Both the position numbers and the translations under genes were made by a program. From positions 9,170,311-9,234,310 of the forward strand of contig CM035170.1 of NCBI GenBank assembly GCA_020205615.1: 64,000 nucleotides of DNA, given 5' to 3'. Of the stretch, positions 11,400 to 23,280 are shown in pieces (the stretch's first letter is position 1; the number at the start of each line of letters is the position of its first letter). This stretch comes from Panax quinquefolius. Lineage: Eukaryota; Streptophyta; Magnoliopsida; Apiales; Araliaceae. The notes beneath the pieces are model-generated. The model was not told where the DNA came from. It saw only the letters and a program-made list of their open reading frames with translations, and did not search any database.

Positions 11400-12640
11400 T
11401 ATGAAATTTTGTCCTCGAAATTGACGTACGTACCTGGTGTTTCAAAAAGGTGAGGATACCTCGCTTTCATTTTCGTTTTCAACTCCCAGGTCATTTCCTC
11501 AATAGCATGGTTTCTCCACAAAATTTTAACTTGTGGTATGACCTTTGTACGTAAGACATGCTCCTTCCTATCCAAGATCTTGACAGGTACCTCCTCCTAT
11601 GTTAAGTCTTCGGCTATCTCATCCGGTTCTAACTCAATAACGTGGTTCGGGTCTTTCACATATTTACGAAGCACAGATATATGAAAAACATTATGAACAC
11701 GAGACATACTTGGAGGTAACGCAAGTCTATAGGCTACATTTCCTACTCGATCAAGAATCTGAAATGGACCAATAAATCGTGGATTGAGCTTTCCTCTCTT
11801 CCCGAATCTTGTAACTCCCTTCCATGGGGCAACACGCAACAATACATGATCCCCAATACTAAATTCCACGTCCTTTCGATGAAGATCCGCATAACTCTTT
11901 TGTCGATCTTGAGCCATTTGTATACGTTGTCGAATCATTTGGATCTTTTCCATAGTCATACATACCAACTAGGGTCCCAACAATGTTGCTTCACCCACCT
12001 CATCCCAACATATTGGAGAGCGACACTTTCGTCCATACAATGCTTCGAATGGAGCCACACCTATACTTGCCTGATAACTGTTGTTGTAGGAGAATTCCAC
12101 CAATGGTAAATACTTATCCTAACTCCCTTTGAAATCTAGGACACAGAGTCTTAATAGATCTTCAAGAGTTTGAATAGTCCTCTCTGATTGTCCGTCCGTT
12201 TGAGGATGGTATGCCGAACTGAATCGTAAATCCGTGCCCATAGCTTTTTGCAAGCTAACCCAAAATCGTGAAGTGAATCTTGGGTCACGATCCGAAACTA
12301 TGGGTACTGGCATGCCATGCAATCTCCTAATCTCATTTACATACATATGAGCAAGACGTTCAAGGGAATAAGTCTCCCGTATCGGCAAGAAATGAGCAGA
12401 CTTGGTTAATCTATCAACAATAACCCAAATAACATTTATACCTTGAGAAACCGTGGGAAGACTCGTAACGAAATCCATGGTAATGTGTTCCCACTTCCAT
12501 TTCAGAATCTCAAATGGTTGCAATGGACCCTTAGGCACTTGATGCTCCGCCTTTACACGTTGACAAGTTAAACACCTTGAGATAAACTTCGCGATCTCTC
12601 TCTCTTCATATTGTTCCATCAAAATGTATGTCGAAGATCA
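11400..12640 (-). pseudogene. Element A integrase and chromodomain
   Basis: The zinc-binding end shows CLTCQRVKAEHQ. The catalytic core has all three acidic residues: Asp in HITMDFVTSLP, Asp in VSDRDPRF and Glu in DGQSERTIQ (12622-12119). The C-terminal part has FSIGDHVLLRVAPWKG, FIGPFQILDRVG and VFHISVLRKYV. The chromodomain, about 11590-11400, shows VLRTKVIPQVKILWRNH and EEMTWE; this domain is thought to guide integration to heterochromatin. Three in-frame stops interrupt the frame, one a Trp codon (TGG to TAG) at about 12118. Otherwise the domains are well preserved, so the element is fairly young. Confidence 0.9.
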
Positions 12641-13550
12641 CGATACATTTTGGTACTTCCAAGATGGATTGCAAATGGTGTATTGTGTGCCTCCATCATG
12701 ATCTTATTCTTTAAATCAGAATCGTTAGGAACACAAAGTCTGGAGTGGACTCAAAGTATTCCTTCTTCATCGATTCTTACTTCTGGAATAACACCCTCTT
12801 GTACTTTCTTCTTCATACGCATCAGCACCGGGTCTGTGGCTTGAGTAACTTTAACTTCATCGATTAAAGTTGGTTCTATGCGTATACTTGACATCATCGC
12901 ACTCGTTCCTGCATATGATCTTCTACTCAACGCGTCAGCTACCACGTTTGCTTTTTCAGGATGGTATTGAATGGTGTGGTCATAATCTTTTAACAGCTCG
13001 AGCCAACGTCGTTGTCGCATGTTGAGTTCCTTTTGGGTGAAGAAATATTTGAGGCTTTTATGGTCTGAATATATCTCCACTTTCTCTCCATATAGATAGT
13101 GCCTCCGGATCTTTAAGCGAAAACGACTGCTGCTCAACTCTAGATCATGAGTAAGATAATTCCTCTCATATTCTTTAAGTTGTCGCGATGAGGCATAGGC
13201 TATGACTTTCCCACATTGCATGAGAACACATCCTAACCCTTTTCCCAAGCATCGTTTTGAGATAACAAATTCATCCGAACCAGATGGTATTGTCAGAACA
13301 GGTGCCGAGATGAGTCTCCTCTTGAGCTCTTGGAAACTTTTCTCGCATTCCTCGCTCCATACGAATTTTGTATCTTTCTGAGTCAGCTGAGTTAACGGAG
13401 TAGTGATTCGAGAAAATCCTTCCACAAATCTCCGATAATAACCAGCTAAGCCCAAAAGCTACGTCTTGATTCTGGACTTGGTTGCTCCCAACTTTGTATT
13501 GCCTCAATCTTCGCCGGGTCAACAGATACTCCATGTTTTGACACCACCTC
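12641..13550 (-). pseudogene. Element A RT C-terminal part and RNase H
   Basis: Begins at the LTR K junction with VVSKHGVSVDPAKIEA, the RT connection region, then [21 protein letters not shown], the RNase H domain with [13 protein letters not shown] and [12 protein letters not shown], and ends with [13 protein letters not shown] frameshift near 13460-13480 separates the first part from the rest. In the parent gene this follows directly on the RT fragment ending at 15572. Confidence 0.9.
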
Positions 13551-15571
13551 TGTAAGACCCCAACTTATTATTAATGAAATTTAATTTTCTCTATTTATTA
13601 TTTTGAAATAGTAAGGGTTGATTTGATTAATGTGGATAGTTAGGGGTAAAATCGCAAATATTTCAAAATAAGTAAGTGGTTATAAAATATTCATTGTTGG
13701 CGGGAATATTCGTTTGGTCGTGGAATATTCAAATCTTTGTCGGGGAATATTCGTATATGACCGCCAAGAACCATGTGTGGGCCCCATAACTGGAAAGCGA
13801 TTGGATGAAGAAAACGACAAATATAAGTTGTTTAAAAATAACAAATAGTAGTTATTACTCAAGTATCTTGTTAAAATACTCGGTTGGTTAAAACACAAGA
13901 AGCACTTGCGGTATTGCACCAATTATTGATTCTTACGTAAGAAGGCACTACTCAATAATGGTTACGTAATTCTTATTCTCAAAGATTTTATTGATTTAAT
14001 AATTCTTTGCGTTGATATTTTATATTCTTGTTTGTTTGATAATTGTCATTACACAATATTTTTCATTATCGATGCAATAATTCATATTATCGGAATAATA
14101 TTATTAGATAACATTATTGGCAATGTCTAGAAAGTTCTGTCTAAGGAGAGGTTTGGTCACCTAATTGCGCCACCATGAAGGAGAAATTCTTATTGAAAGC
14201 CCCTTTCCTGAGAACCTGCACAGGTTATATATTGTGATTACGTAATATTATTTGTGAATAATTAATTATTGATTCATATGATGAGGAAAATATTGATTTT
14301 ATGTGGATATAGATGGAGAAAAAAATTTTAATGCGACAATTGTTGAAAATTGAAATTTTATCTTTTTTGATAAAATAATTCATTTAAATATATTATTATA
14401 TTTTAATAATATAATAATGGTGATATTTTTTACAATCGAATGTGGGATATATGAATATATGAGGAGGAAGAGTATTTTTGTTGCAATAAATGTTTAAAAC
14501 ATGTTAAACATGTCGGTGGACCCCATTTATTGATTTTAAATTTGATTATAGATCGTAAAATCGCCTGGTTTGTGGATTTCTATACAATTTTTGTTTGGAA
14601 TTTGGAAAATCTTTCTTCTGCAAAGTTGTAGAGAATTGAATTACCTATAAGGAGTCGTGAGATTCGAATTTTCTGGCAAAAGGGCTATTTATTATGAATT
14701 ATTGAAGTTCAAGCTCAAAATAATTGATTTTTGGAAGTTTTAATTATTTTTATTAAGAAAAACGTTTTTATTGTTTTTTAGCACATGTGTGGCTGAAGTT
14801 TGGACCAGATTTGTGTGCGAGGAAATTTGATTATATATATTATTATTATATTAAATTTTTTTGCTTTGGTGTTCTAAGCGATTTCCTATAAATAGGGTGC
14901 TTAGGTTAGAATTGAAAATCACACCGAAATCAAGTTTTCTCTCTATATTATCGGCGTATTCTTGTGAGTATTTTGAGTATACTTTGAGTATTGCTATACG
15001 GTGCAAGTTCAAGTCATAACCTATATCCTGTGTTTAACTAGAAATCTTTGTCTTTCGAGGTAAGGGATATTTTTTTTTTCGTAATGATATTATTTCTTCA
15101 ATATCATTATGTTGAAATATTGATCCAAGTTTTTAACAAATTTATAACTTTTGGTGTCGGTTACTTATTCACGTATACGGCACTATTCACGTATAATGAC
15201 ACTTATTCACGAATCTGCCTTATTCATCGAAAAATGAAAAATTTTCTTTTAAATTAAAATATCTATTGTGGATACTAGCTTTGATTGTATCCATGTTTTG
15301 ATCATTCTTGAATTTTACAATCACTGTGATTATTTTTGAGGTATTTTTGGGCGTGGATAAAACAAAGTACGAATCCTTAATCCTTAATCCTTGTCATTTT
15401 GTTTCACCGGATTCGTTTCTTTAAAAATATTTTTTATCATCTTCGATCTTAAATGATGATATTATGGAATATCTTTGGCTCAGTAGTGCAAAGATGAATG
15501 ATTTCAAGAATATCTTTGGCCCGTAGTGCAAAGATGAACAGGTGTTTAGATGAACATGACCAACTGATGAA
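13551..15571 (+). repeat. LTR K: truncated LTR inserted in the RT of element A
   Basis: Starts TGTAAGACCCCAACTT, the start of this LTR family, in the opposite orientation to A. It runs collinear with the A LTR for about 2.0 kb (TATA box 14887-14896, hairpin 14173-14196) and stops at GATGAA, joining RT sequence TTCGCATTT. The last ~600 bp, any internal region and the second target duplication are missing, along with about ten RT codons. It looks like an insertion trimmed by a deletion at a short shared GAA/GATGAA sequence. Confidence 0.85.
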
Positions 15572-16316
15572 TTCGCATTTCTTCAACTTGGCATATAGCT
15601 TGTTTTCACGAAGCCTTTGGAGTACCAGCTTCAAATGGTGCTGATGATCTTCACGGCTTTTGGAATATATGAGAATGTCATCAATAAAGACAACAACGAA
15701 CTGATCCAAATAGTCCTTGAATACTCTGTTCATCATATCCATGAAAGCCGCAGGAGCATTAGTCGATCCAAAAGACATGACTAAAAATTCATAATGCCCG
15801 TGACGAGTTACGGCGCCTTTGGAATATCCTCGGTTTTAATCTTCAAAATTGATATCCGAATCGAAGATCGATCTTTGAAAAGAATTGTGCTCCTTGCAAC
15901 TGGTCAAACATGTCATCAATACGAGGTAACGGATACCTATTCTTGATGGTGACATGGTTCAATTCTTGATAGTCAATACAAAGTCGCATACTCCTGTCTT
16001 TCTTCTTTACAAATAAAACAGGAGCACCCCAAGGAGATGTACTAGGACGAATGAAACCGATGTCCAACAACTCCTATAGTTGGACCTTTAACTCTTGAAG
16101 TTTAATAGGAGCCATTCGATATGGGGTTTTAGAAATGGGCTTTGTACCAGGTTCAAGATCAATAAAGAATTCAACTTCACGTTCTGGGGGTAGACTGGGA
16201 AGTTCTTCAGGAAACAAGTCAGAAAATTTACTAACAACAGGAATATTATTCAAATCTGACGTGTCTTTATTCAAATCCATAACATGGGCTAAGAAAGCTT
16301 GACATCCGTTTTTCAA
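15572..16316 (-). pseudogene. Element A RT N-terminal part
   Basis: Linker PISKTPYRMAPIKLQELK, then [53 protein letters not shown] and the active-site block [15 protein letters not shown] at about 15690, followed by [13 protein letters not shown] at the K junction. A TAG at about 16073 sits where related copies have Gln (QEL), fitting a CAG to TAG change. There is also a frameshift between 15843 and 15778. Confidence 0.9.
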
Positions 16317-17951
16317 TAAACAAATAGCTTTATGACTAGATATGACAGTGATTGATTTTAATGGTTTAGTTGCTTAAATTCATACAACAGGTTGGTTAGG
16401 AATATGAAAACTAACAACCTTACGAAAACAATCAATTTTGGCATGATGAGTAGTTAACCAATCAATCCTTAAAATCACATCAAAAGCAAATATCTTTAAA
16501 GAGATAAGGTCAACAGGTAATGTGATGGTGCCAACTTGGATCAAACAAGATTTATAAACAGTGGATGTGATGAAAGTTTCTCCTAACGGAGTCTCCACAG
16601 ATAAATCAAAGTCTAATTTCTTCGGAGTTAAGTTTAAACGTTGAGCACAAACAGGAGAGATAAATGAATGGGTAGCACCGATATCAAGTAAGGTATAAAC
16701 TTCGCAAGAATTTATGATTAGCTTACTCGTGATCACCTCGTTTGGGTTCCTCGCATTTTGACCAGTCACGACAAACGCTCTTCCAGGAACCGTTGACTTT
16801 AAATTTTCTGGGACAGCCTTTTGAGTCACCATCCCCGCTGGACTTAGTTTCGCTACCGTACAATCTCGAGCGATATGTCCTTTCTTTCCATAATTATAAC
16901 ATACCTTGAACTGTTGTGGGCAGTTTGGGCTGATATGTCCCTCTTTTCCACATTTATAGCATACGACCGGTGGTCGTTCTCCTCCCTTAGAACCAGTTGG
17001 TGCTGGTGTTGACGTCTTCACATGGTCATTGTTGAATCTCTTCTTTTTAAAATCTCCTCCCGACTCGCTTCTTCTATTCTCATGGCCATAATTACCACCA
17101 GAGTGGTTACCGCCTTTGTCCGTAGTCTTCTTTCTCCATTGGTTATCGTTGTTCTGATGACTGTTGTCACTAGTATGATCCTGGTTATGGTCCCTCGGTT
17201 GAACGTACTCGTTATCTCGCTCTAACAATTGAGCCCTGTTGACAACATCTGAATAGAGAGAAAATTTATGAGAAATGAGATACTAACGTATGTCGGGTTT
17301 CAAACCTCTCAGAAACATCCGCGTCATACGTTCCTCATTCTCCACCAAATGAGGTGTAAACACGGATAACTCGCAAACTTTGCCTCATCTTTGGGACCTT
17401 TGTCATGTTATTTTGTTCCAGTCTAATGAACTCTACTTCCTTCACATAACGAATACTTTCAGGAAAGTACTTGTCATTGAAATTTTTTTGAAACGTCTCC
17501 CAAGACATGCTGAGTGCGGCTGGATGGGTACACTTCACGGATTTCCACCAGTAATTTGCCTCATTACAGAACATAAAGGTGGCGAATGGAACCTTCTGTT
17601 CCTCCGTGCATCCCAAGACATCGAATATCTTGGTGATTTGTTTGACCCACGTTTACATCTTAATCGGATCCGCTTTCCCCGAATTCGGTGGTCCCAACTC
17701 TTTGAACTGTTTGCATTTGTGACAAACCGAATGCGTTATTATCATTTCCACATATTTTGTACACGAGTCTCACTTCGTCGATTTTTGTGAACTGCAAAAG
17801 CTTCAAACATCCGTCGTTCATCATCTGCTAAGTGGTGTTGTTCACGGGAGGAACATTGCCACTGCTTTCTTTGCTGCACGTTCTCCTCGTTGGTGAGTAA
17901 AGGTGTCTCCACGGTCTAATTTACTCCACTGTTAACATTCTCAGTCGACAT
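16317..17951 (-). pseudogene. Element A gag and aspartic protease
   Basis: The gag start MSTENVN lies at 17951, but an early stop and frameshifts follow. The capsid-like part (17616-17335) has KVPFATFMFCNEANYWW, FNDKYFPESIRYVKEVEF and RLEQNNMT, typical of Retrotrans_gag. After a polar linker come two zinc knuckles: CYKCGKEGHISPNC intact, and CYNYGKKGHIARDC with the second Cys changed to Tyr. The protease active site DTG appears as DIG in LLDIGATHSFIS (about 16690), which should abolish activity. The ILRIDWLTTHHAKIDC block ends the protease. A TAA at 16377 probably replaces CAA. Confidence 0.9.
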
Positions 17952-18129
17952 TCTCAAATACTGCCATAAAATAAGGGTTAATTAAGGAAATCAACATATC
18001 ACATAATATCCCTATATACAGACCAACTAACAAATAAGCTTAGGTACGTAGGACACACTAGCGAAGGATTTACTCGTCTCTCCCCTCCTAGTTCTATTCC
18101 CAGATCTCTGCCAAAGATCATATCCCTAA

Positions 18130-18141
18130 GCTCTGATACCA
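18130..18141 (-). other. Primer-binding site of element A
   Basis: Minus-strand TGGTATCAGAGC is complementary to the 3' end of plant initiator tRNA-Met and lies directly inside the 5' LTR. Confidence 0.9.
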
Positions 18142-18143
18142 AT

Positions 18144-20736
18144 CATGACGCCCCCAAAATAGGTATACATCACCCATTTTGAGTCACAATAACATAATAT
18201 GAAAAACAACTACAACTTTATTAATACTGACATGAAAATCAAGTGAGTTTAAATACAAATATTGTCGTCAGACAATATTCACACCCAAATAAGCCCTCAT
18301 TACAATTATTGGTACATTATTTTACAAAATGGTGAGGACTACTAAAACAACTTTTTAGAATCATCATTCCACACCTCATTAGAACTCGCTACATTCTCGC
18401 CTCACGAGAAGAAAAATGGAACAAAAAGGAAAAGGGTGAGCTCAACTAGCCCAGTAAAGAATATTATGACTAAGATAATATAGAACAAATTATCGTTAGT
18501 CTTCAACAGAGGAAAAATCGATAAAATACAATAGGCAACAAGTTTCGAGATCAATATTCAGCGAAAAAAATAATAATTCATAGAAGAGTTACGTAGAGAA
18601 TGAAATCTACTTTTATCTATGAATTTAAAAGTCCATCATCAATATTTTATCACTGTAACATCAATCAATATTCATCTTGAATCAAATATTCATCTTTGCA
18701 CTACAGGCCAAAGATATTCATCAGTCGATCATGTTCATCTCACACACTGTACATCTTTTGCACTCACGTGCCAAAGATATTCATTAAAAATTCATTCATC
18801 TTTGCACTACAGGCCAAAGATATTCAGTAATACCATCATTTAGGACTGAGGATGATGAAAAATATTTTAAAGAAAACGAATCCAGTGAAACAAAAGAATA
18901 AATATTAAGGATTCGTATTTCAAACAATCCAAGTTCAAAAATACTTCATAAATAACCGTAGTGAGGTAAAATTCAAGAATGATCAAAACATGGATACAAT
19001 CAAAGCTAGTATCCATAATAGATATTTTGGACAAAAAATGAAAATTTAATTTTTCTGTGAATAGTCTTGTCAGTATTCGTGAATAATGTCAGATATCGTG
19101 AATAATCTTGTATCGTGAATAGTAACCCCGACACAAAAATTTCCAAATTTGATTAAAATGTTCACCAATATTTCGGCATAATGATATTAAAGAAAATAAT
19201 ATCATTTAAGAAGAAAATAACATCTCTTACTTTGAAAAGACTGTGATTTCTAAATTGGAATACTAGGATATAGTCTTTGAAGGAACTTTGACCAGATATA
19301 GCAACACTCAAAGTATCAAAATACTCACAAGAATACACTCAATAATATAGAGAGAAAGGGAGAGAAACTTGGGCTTACGGTGTGATTTTCAATTCTAACC
19401 TAAGCACCTATTTATAGAAAATGCTTAGAATGACAGCAAAAAGTAGAAAATTTAATAAAATATTAATATATTTATAAAATTTTCCTTAGCCTACCTTGAC
19501 CATCTGAATTCAGCCACCAAATAATGACAAAAACAAAAAAAACGTTTTTGTTATTAAAAATAATTAAAACTTTCAAAAATCAATTATTTCGGAACTACGA
19601 AACTTCAATAATTCATAATAAATATCCCTTTTATCAGAAAAATTCGAACCACATGTCCTTTCCATAGGAAATTCCATTTTCTACAGCTTTGTGAGTTTAA
19701 GTTTTTCCAAATTCCAAGCAGAAATTGATCGAAATCCGCAAACGGACGATTTTACGGGCTATAAACCAATTTCAGTTAAGAAATGGGGTTCACCGACATG
19801 TTTAACATGTTTTAAACATTAATTGTAACAAAAATACTCCTCCTCATATATCCCACATTCATTGTAAAAATATCACCATTATTATATTATTAAAATATAA
19901 TTATATATTTAAATGAATTATTTATCAGAAAAGATAAAATAACAATTTTTCAACAATTGTTACATTAAAAATTTTCACCATTTATATCCACATAAAATGA
20001 ATATTTTCCTTATCATATAAATCAAAATTTAATTATTCACAAATAATATTACAGAATCACAATACTGACAACCAATCAGTTCCCAGGAAAGAGGGGGCTT
20101 TCCAATAAGAATTTTTCCTTACTGGCGCGCAATTAGGTGACCAAACCTCTCCTTAAACAGAACTTTCTAGACATTGCCAATAATGTTATCTAATAATATT
20201 ATTCAAATAATATGAATTATTGATCTGATAATGAAAATACCGTGTAGTGACAATTATTGAAACAACAATAATATAAAATATCAACGTAGCAATTATTGAA
20301 TCAATAAAATAAAATATTGAATAAGAACTCATCGTAACAATTATTGAGTAATGCCTTCCTACGTAAGAATCAATAATTGGTGAAATACCGTGTGCTACTA
20401 TGTTTTAACGATCGGGTATTCCAACAAGATAATTATGAATAACTACGCCCAGATTATTTATAAACAACTTATACTTGTCGTTTTTTCATCCAATCGCTTT
20501 CAGTTATGGGGCCATTTTTAAGGTTGCATTAGTAAATTTAATATTCCCAAGCGGTAAGAATATTCCACGATCAAACGAATATTCTCTATAAAAATGAATA
20601 TTTTATAACCACTTGCATATTTGAAATATTTGCGCATTTTATCCATAACTAACCACATTAATCAAATCAACCCTTACTATTTCAAAATAATGAATAGAGG
20701 AAATTTGATTTTATTTATAAAAGTTGGGGTCTTACA
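18144..20736 (-). repeat. Element A 5' LTR
   Basis: About 2593 bp, collinear with 8792-11387. It ends TCTTACA, followed by ACTTG. The inner end reads CATGACGCCCCC instead of TGTGACGCCCCC. It has a TATA box at 19407-19416, an inverted-CCAAT hairpin at 20102-20125, and four HD-Zip-type sites at 20251, 20290, 20338 and 20371. The GTGAATAGT minisatellite is at about 19055-19125. Confidence 0.92.
20251..20379. promoter_or_regulatory. Array of four CAATWATTG sites in the U3 of element A
   Basis: Perfect 9-bp pseudopalindromes at 20251-20259, 20290-20298, 20338-20346 (CAATTATTG) and 20371-20379 (CAATAATTG), spaced 39, 48 and 33 bp. CAAT(A/T)ATTG is the consensus site of class I HD-Zip factors. Binding is inferred. 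Confidence 0.55.
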
Positions 20737-20741
20737 ACTTG

Positions 20742-21890
20742 TCCATGTTGTGTGATGTGTTCATGCCATAAGAAATGCATCCAAAAACTTTGAAGTGATC
20801 AACAAGTGGCTTCCTGTTATTCCATGCTTCAAATGGAGTTTTGTTTCGAACTGCTTTTGTAGGAGATCAATTAAGAATATAGATAGAAGTATGAATAGCT
20901 TCAAATTTCACGTGATTGTTTGGAAGCCTTTTCCTTGCAACATATACTACGAGCCATCTCAACATTAGTGCGATTCTTTCTTTCCGCCACACCGTTTTGT
21001 TGCGGACTTCTACTAACAGTGAGCTGCCTTTGAATTCCATTCTCCTTGCAGTAATTCATGAACGGTGTGTATTTAAATTCTCCACCACGATCTGTCCGTA
21101 ATGTTTTCATTTGACATCCACTTTGCTTTTCTGCTAGAGCTTTGAATTGAAGAAAAATTGAGAAAGTTTCTGGCTTTACATTTAAGAAGTACAACCACAT
21201 CATTCTTGTATAGTCATCAACAAAGAGAATGAAATATCTCTTATTGTTGAGAGATGGAGCCCTCATAGGACCACAAATGTCAGAATGCACCAATTCTAAA
21301 GGGGCTTTAGCTTTCCATGAGGTTTTTGGAAATAGAAGTCTATGCATTTTTCCATAGACACATCCTTCACAAACCCTTCCATTATTCTCTATAGCAGGCA
21401 ATCCAACCACCATATTTTTTTCTTTCAACAATTTTATACCCTTGTAATTTAAATGCCCATATCTCAAATGCCACAAGTAGGATATATCTAAATTTTCACT
21501 TCTTAAAGCAAGGTTTTCCTCTATTGGTATGACAAGAGGAAACACCTTATTTTAAGACATTTCAACTTTTGCTACTGTCAATTTATTTTTCTTGTCAACA
21601 ATTTCGCATTTGCTATCATTAAAGATAACCTGATAGCCTTTGTTTAACAACTGACCAACACTCAAGAGATTTTCAGATAAATTTGGCACATAAAGAACAT
21701 CAGATATCAATCTTTTGTTACCTCCTTTGGTGTGAACAGCAATAACACCTTTTCCGAGAGCTTTCTGTAATTTTCCGTCTCCAAGCTTTACTTGAGAAGT
21801 GAAGCTGTGATCAAGTTCTATGAAGAAGTCTTTATTTCCGTCGTATAGCTCTTTGCAACCATTTGTCTAAATACCATAAATTCTGCGACT
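20742..21890 (-). pseudogene. Copia I protease remnant and integrase
   Basis: Near 21870 the WYLD start of the protease is visible, but the active site is lost to a frameshift. Downstream come typical post-active-site blocks (LISDVLYVPNLSENLLSVGQ). The integrase (21545-20901) has the zinc-binding HH-CC block (WHLRYGHLNYKG, RVCEGCVYGK), then the core Asp in HSDICGPM, Asp in LRTDRGGEF and Glu in NGVAERKNRT. It then runs with a frame change through HFKVFGCISYG to HNMDK at the element A junction, and continues at 8786. All three catalytic residues are present, but frameshifts break the gene. Confidence 0.9.
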
Positions 21891-22932
21891 CACTTTCAGT
21901 AAGTAAGCAAGAGTAAAAAAGGTGTTCATTATCACTTTCCTTTGTGAACTTAGCTTCATTTTGCTCCTTTTTGTTTTGAAACCAGCAGTCTCTTTGAGAA
22001 TGATTAGGCACTCGACATCTTGTACATTTAAATCTGCAATCTCGGGATTCATGGTTAGATCTTTTGCAGATGATACACTGAGAATTTTCATTATTGAAAC
22101 TTTGTTGTGAGCTTCCACTTCTTTCTTTCTTTGAGTTATGACTGTAAGTTTTCTCTCTTCTTCTTCTTAGCTGCTGATTCATTCTTGAAAAAGAATTTTG
22201 ATTTTTTTCTGTTGAATGAGACATGTCCCAAGAGCTGTTGGCCTTCGTTTCTGAAACTCTCAGTTTGGATTGAAAAGCTTGTTCCACAGGTTGATGTGAG
22301 GACCTATTAATCCTCTGTTCATGAGCTTGTAGTGAACCTGTTAACTCATGAAAGGACATTTTGGACAGATCTTTGGATTCTTCTATGGCTGCGAAAACAT
22401 GATCAAATTTGGGAGGAAGACTCCTCAAAACTTTTTCAATCACTCTCTTATCTTCAATGGTGTCACCACAACCCTTGATTTGATTTACTATTTCAGCAAC
22501 TTTTGAAGAGAAATCTCGAATGCTTTCATTTTCGTTCATTGACAGATTATCAAAATTTCTCAATAATGTCTGAAGTTTTAAAGTAATGGCCTTGGCAGAT
22601 CCTTGAAATTCTTTTTGCAAAATCTTCCATGCAATTTTTGCTTTTTTTACTCCAAAAATTCTAGGAAAAATTGATTTGCTTACCCCCTGCTGTATAAATC
22701 GGAGTGTTGTGGCATCTTTCTTTTTGTTCTCCTTGTACAACTTTTGTTGTGCTTGTGACCAATCTCTAGTTCCAGGTGGTTCTTCATAACTAGTCTCAAT
22801 AATATCCCAAAGGTCTTGAGATAAGAAGACAGTTTCCATTTGACTGCTCCAGTACTCATAGTGTTCCCCTTCAAATATAAGGATTTGACTTGGAGAATAT
22901 GCAAACAATGTAGGGACTGAATTTGAACTCAT
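21832..22932 (-). CDS. Copia I gag, open reading frame
   Basis: A 366-residue frame starts MSSNSVPTLFAYSPSQ, 27 nt inside the PBS. Capsid-like blocks of copia gag are present: FEGEHYEYWSSQMETVF, AKIAWKILQKEFQG, LKLQTLLRNFDNLSM, ESIRDFSSKVAEIVNQI and VIEKVLRSLPPKFDHVFAAIEES. Two zinc knuckles near the C-terminus bind packaged RNA: CIICKRSNHESRDC and CTRCRVPNHSQRDC. The frame runs into the WYLD start of protease and then shifts. It is the longest intact frame in the nest. Copia lineage not resolved. Confidence 0.9.
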   Translation of the reverse strand: MSSNSVPTLFAYSPSQILIFEGEHYEYWSSQMETVFLSQDLWDIIETSYEEPPGTRDWSQAQQKLYKENKKKDATTLRFIQQGVSKSIFPRIFGVKKAKIAWKILQKEFQGSAKAITLKLQTLLRNFDNLSMNENESIRDFSSKVAEIVNQIKGCGDTIEDKRVIEKVLRSLPPKFDHVFAAIEESKDLSKMSFHELTGSLQAHEQRINRSSHQPVEQAFQSKLRVSETKANSSWDMSHSTEKNQNSFSRMNQQLRRRREKTYSHNSKKERSGSSQQSFNNENSQCIICKRSNHESRDCRFKCTRCRVPNHSQRDCWFQNKKEQNEAKFTKESDNEHLFYSCLLTESESQNLWYLDKWLQRAIRRK

Positions 22933-22958
22933 GATAGCAGGATGTGGTTAACAAAATA

Positions 22959-22970
22959 GCTTTGATACCA
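22959..22970 (-). other. Primer-binding site of copia I
   Basis: Minus-strand TGGTATCAAAGC, one base from the initiator tRNA-Met complement, four nt inside the 5' LTR. Confidence 0.85.
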
Positions 22971-22974
22971 AATT

Positions 22975-23280
22975 TGTTGGGACAAACGAAAGCACAATGA
23001 GCAAAAACATGAATTTATCAAGGAACTTTTATTATAAGAGAGATGAGAGCAATAGACTTTGCAGAGCTGCTGCTCCTTGCAGACTACTAGACTTCTTCTT
23101 CTTTTTTTTTCATACTCCATGGGTTACATCAATCTCCTATTTAATCTAGGAGTGGAGTATTCTAGAATAAGACTTCAATACTCTTGAGAATACAAAAGAC
23201 ACTTATAGAACTCAGCAAGCTTAATAACTATATTTAATACTGCTTCTAGAAATATGAGATTACATAATTACTTTCTAACA
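22975..23280 (-). repeat. Copia I 5' LTR
   Basis: 306 bp, TG...CA ends in both readings (TGTTGGGAC...TTTCTAACA). It contains a poly-T tract and matches 6686-6893 closely. Confidence 0.9.

Larger units (their letters stand above)
8792..20736 (-). mobile_element. Element A: Tekay-like Ty3/gypsy chromovirus inserted in copia I
   Basis: 11,945 bp with two LTRs of about 2.6 kb, a PBS for initiator tRNA-Met beside the right LTR, a polypurine tract beside the left LTR, and 5-bp duplications (ACTTG) at both ends. In minus-strand order it has gag with zinc knuckles, aspartic protease, RT, RNase H, integrase and a C-terminal chromodomain; that order and the long LTRs fit the Tekay/Del chromoviruses. 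RT is broken by a 2.0-kb LTR fragment (K). Several stops in otherwise open frames show it is inactive. Confidence 0.93.
6686..23280 (-). mobile_element. Element I: Ty1/copia retrotransposon, split by element A
   Basis: In minus-strand order: 5' LTR (22975-23280), PBS, gag, protease remnant, integrase, then element A inserted at 8792-20736, then the rest of integrase, RT, RNase H, polypurine tract and 3' LTR. The order gag-PR-INT-RT-RH is diagnostic of Ty1/copia. The 3' LTR is truncated where it meets element H. Without insert A the element is about 4.6 kb, a normal copia length. Confidence 0.9.

Noticed and set aside
17380..17790. Long plus-strand frame of 136 codons
   Set aside because: It is antisense to a clear Retrotrans_gag region of element A.
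18130..18141. tRNA-like sequence near the LTR
   Set aside because: It is only the 12-nt primer-binding site complementary to initiator tRNA-Met; no cloverleaf is present.
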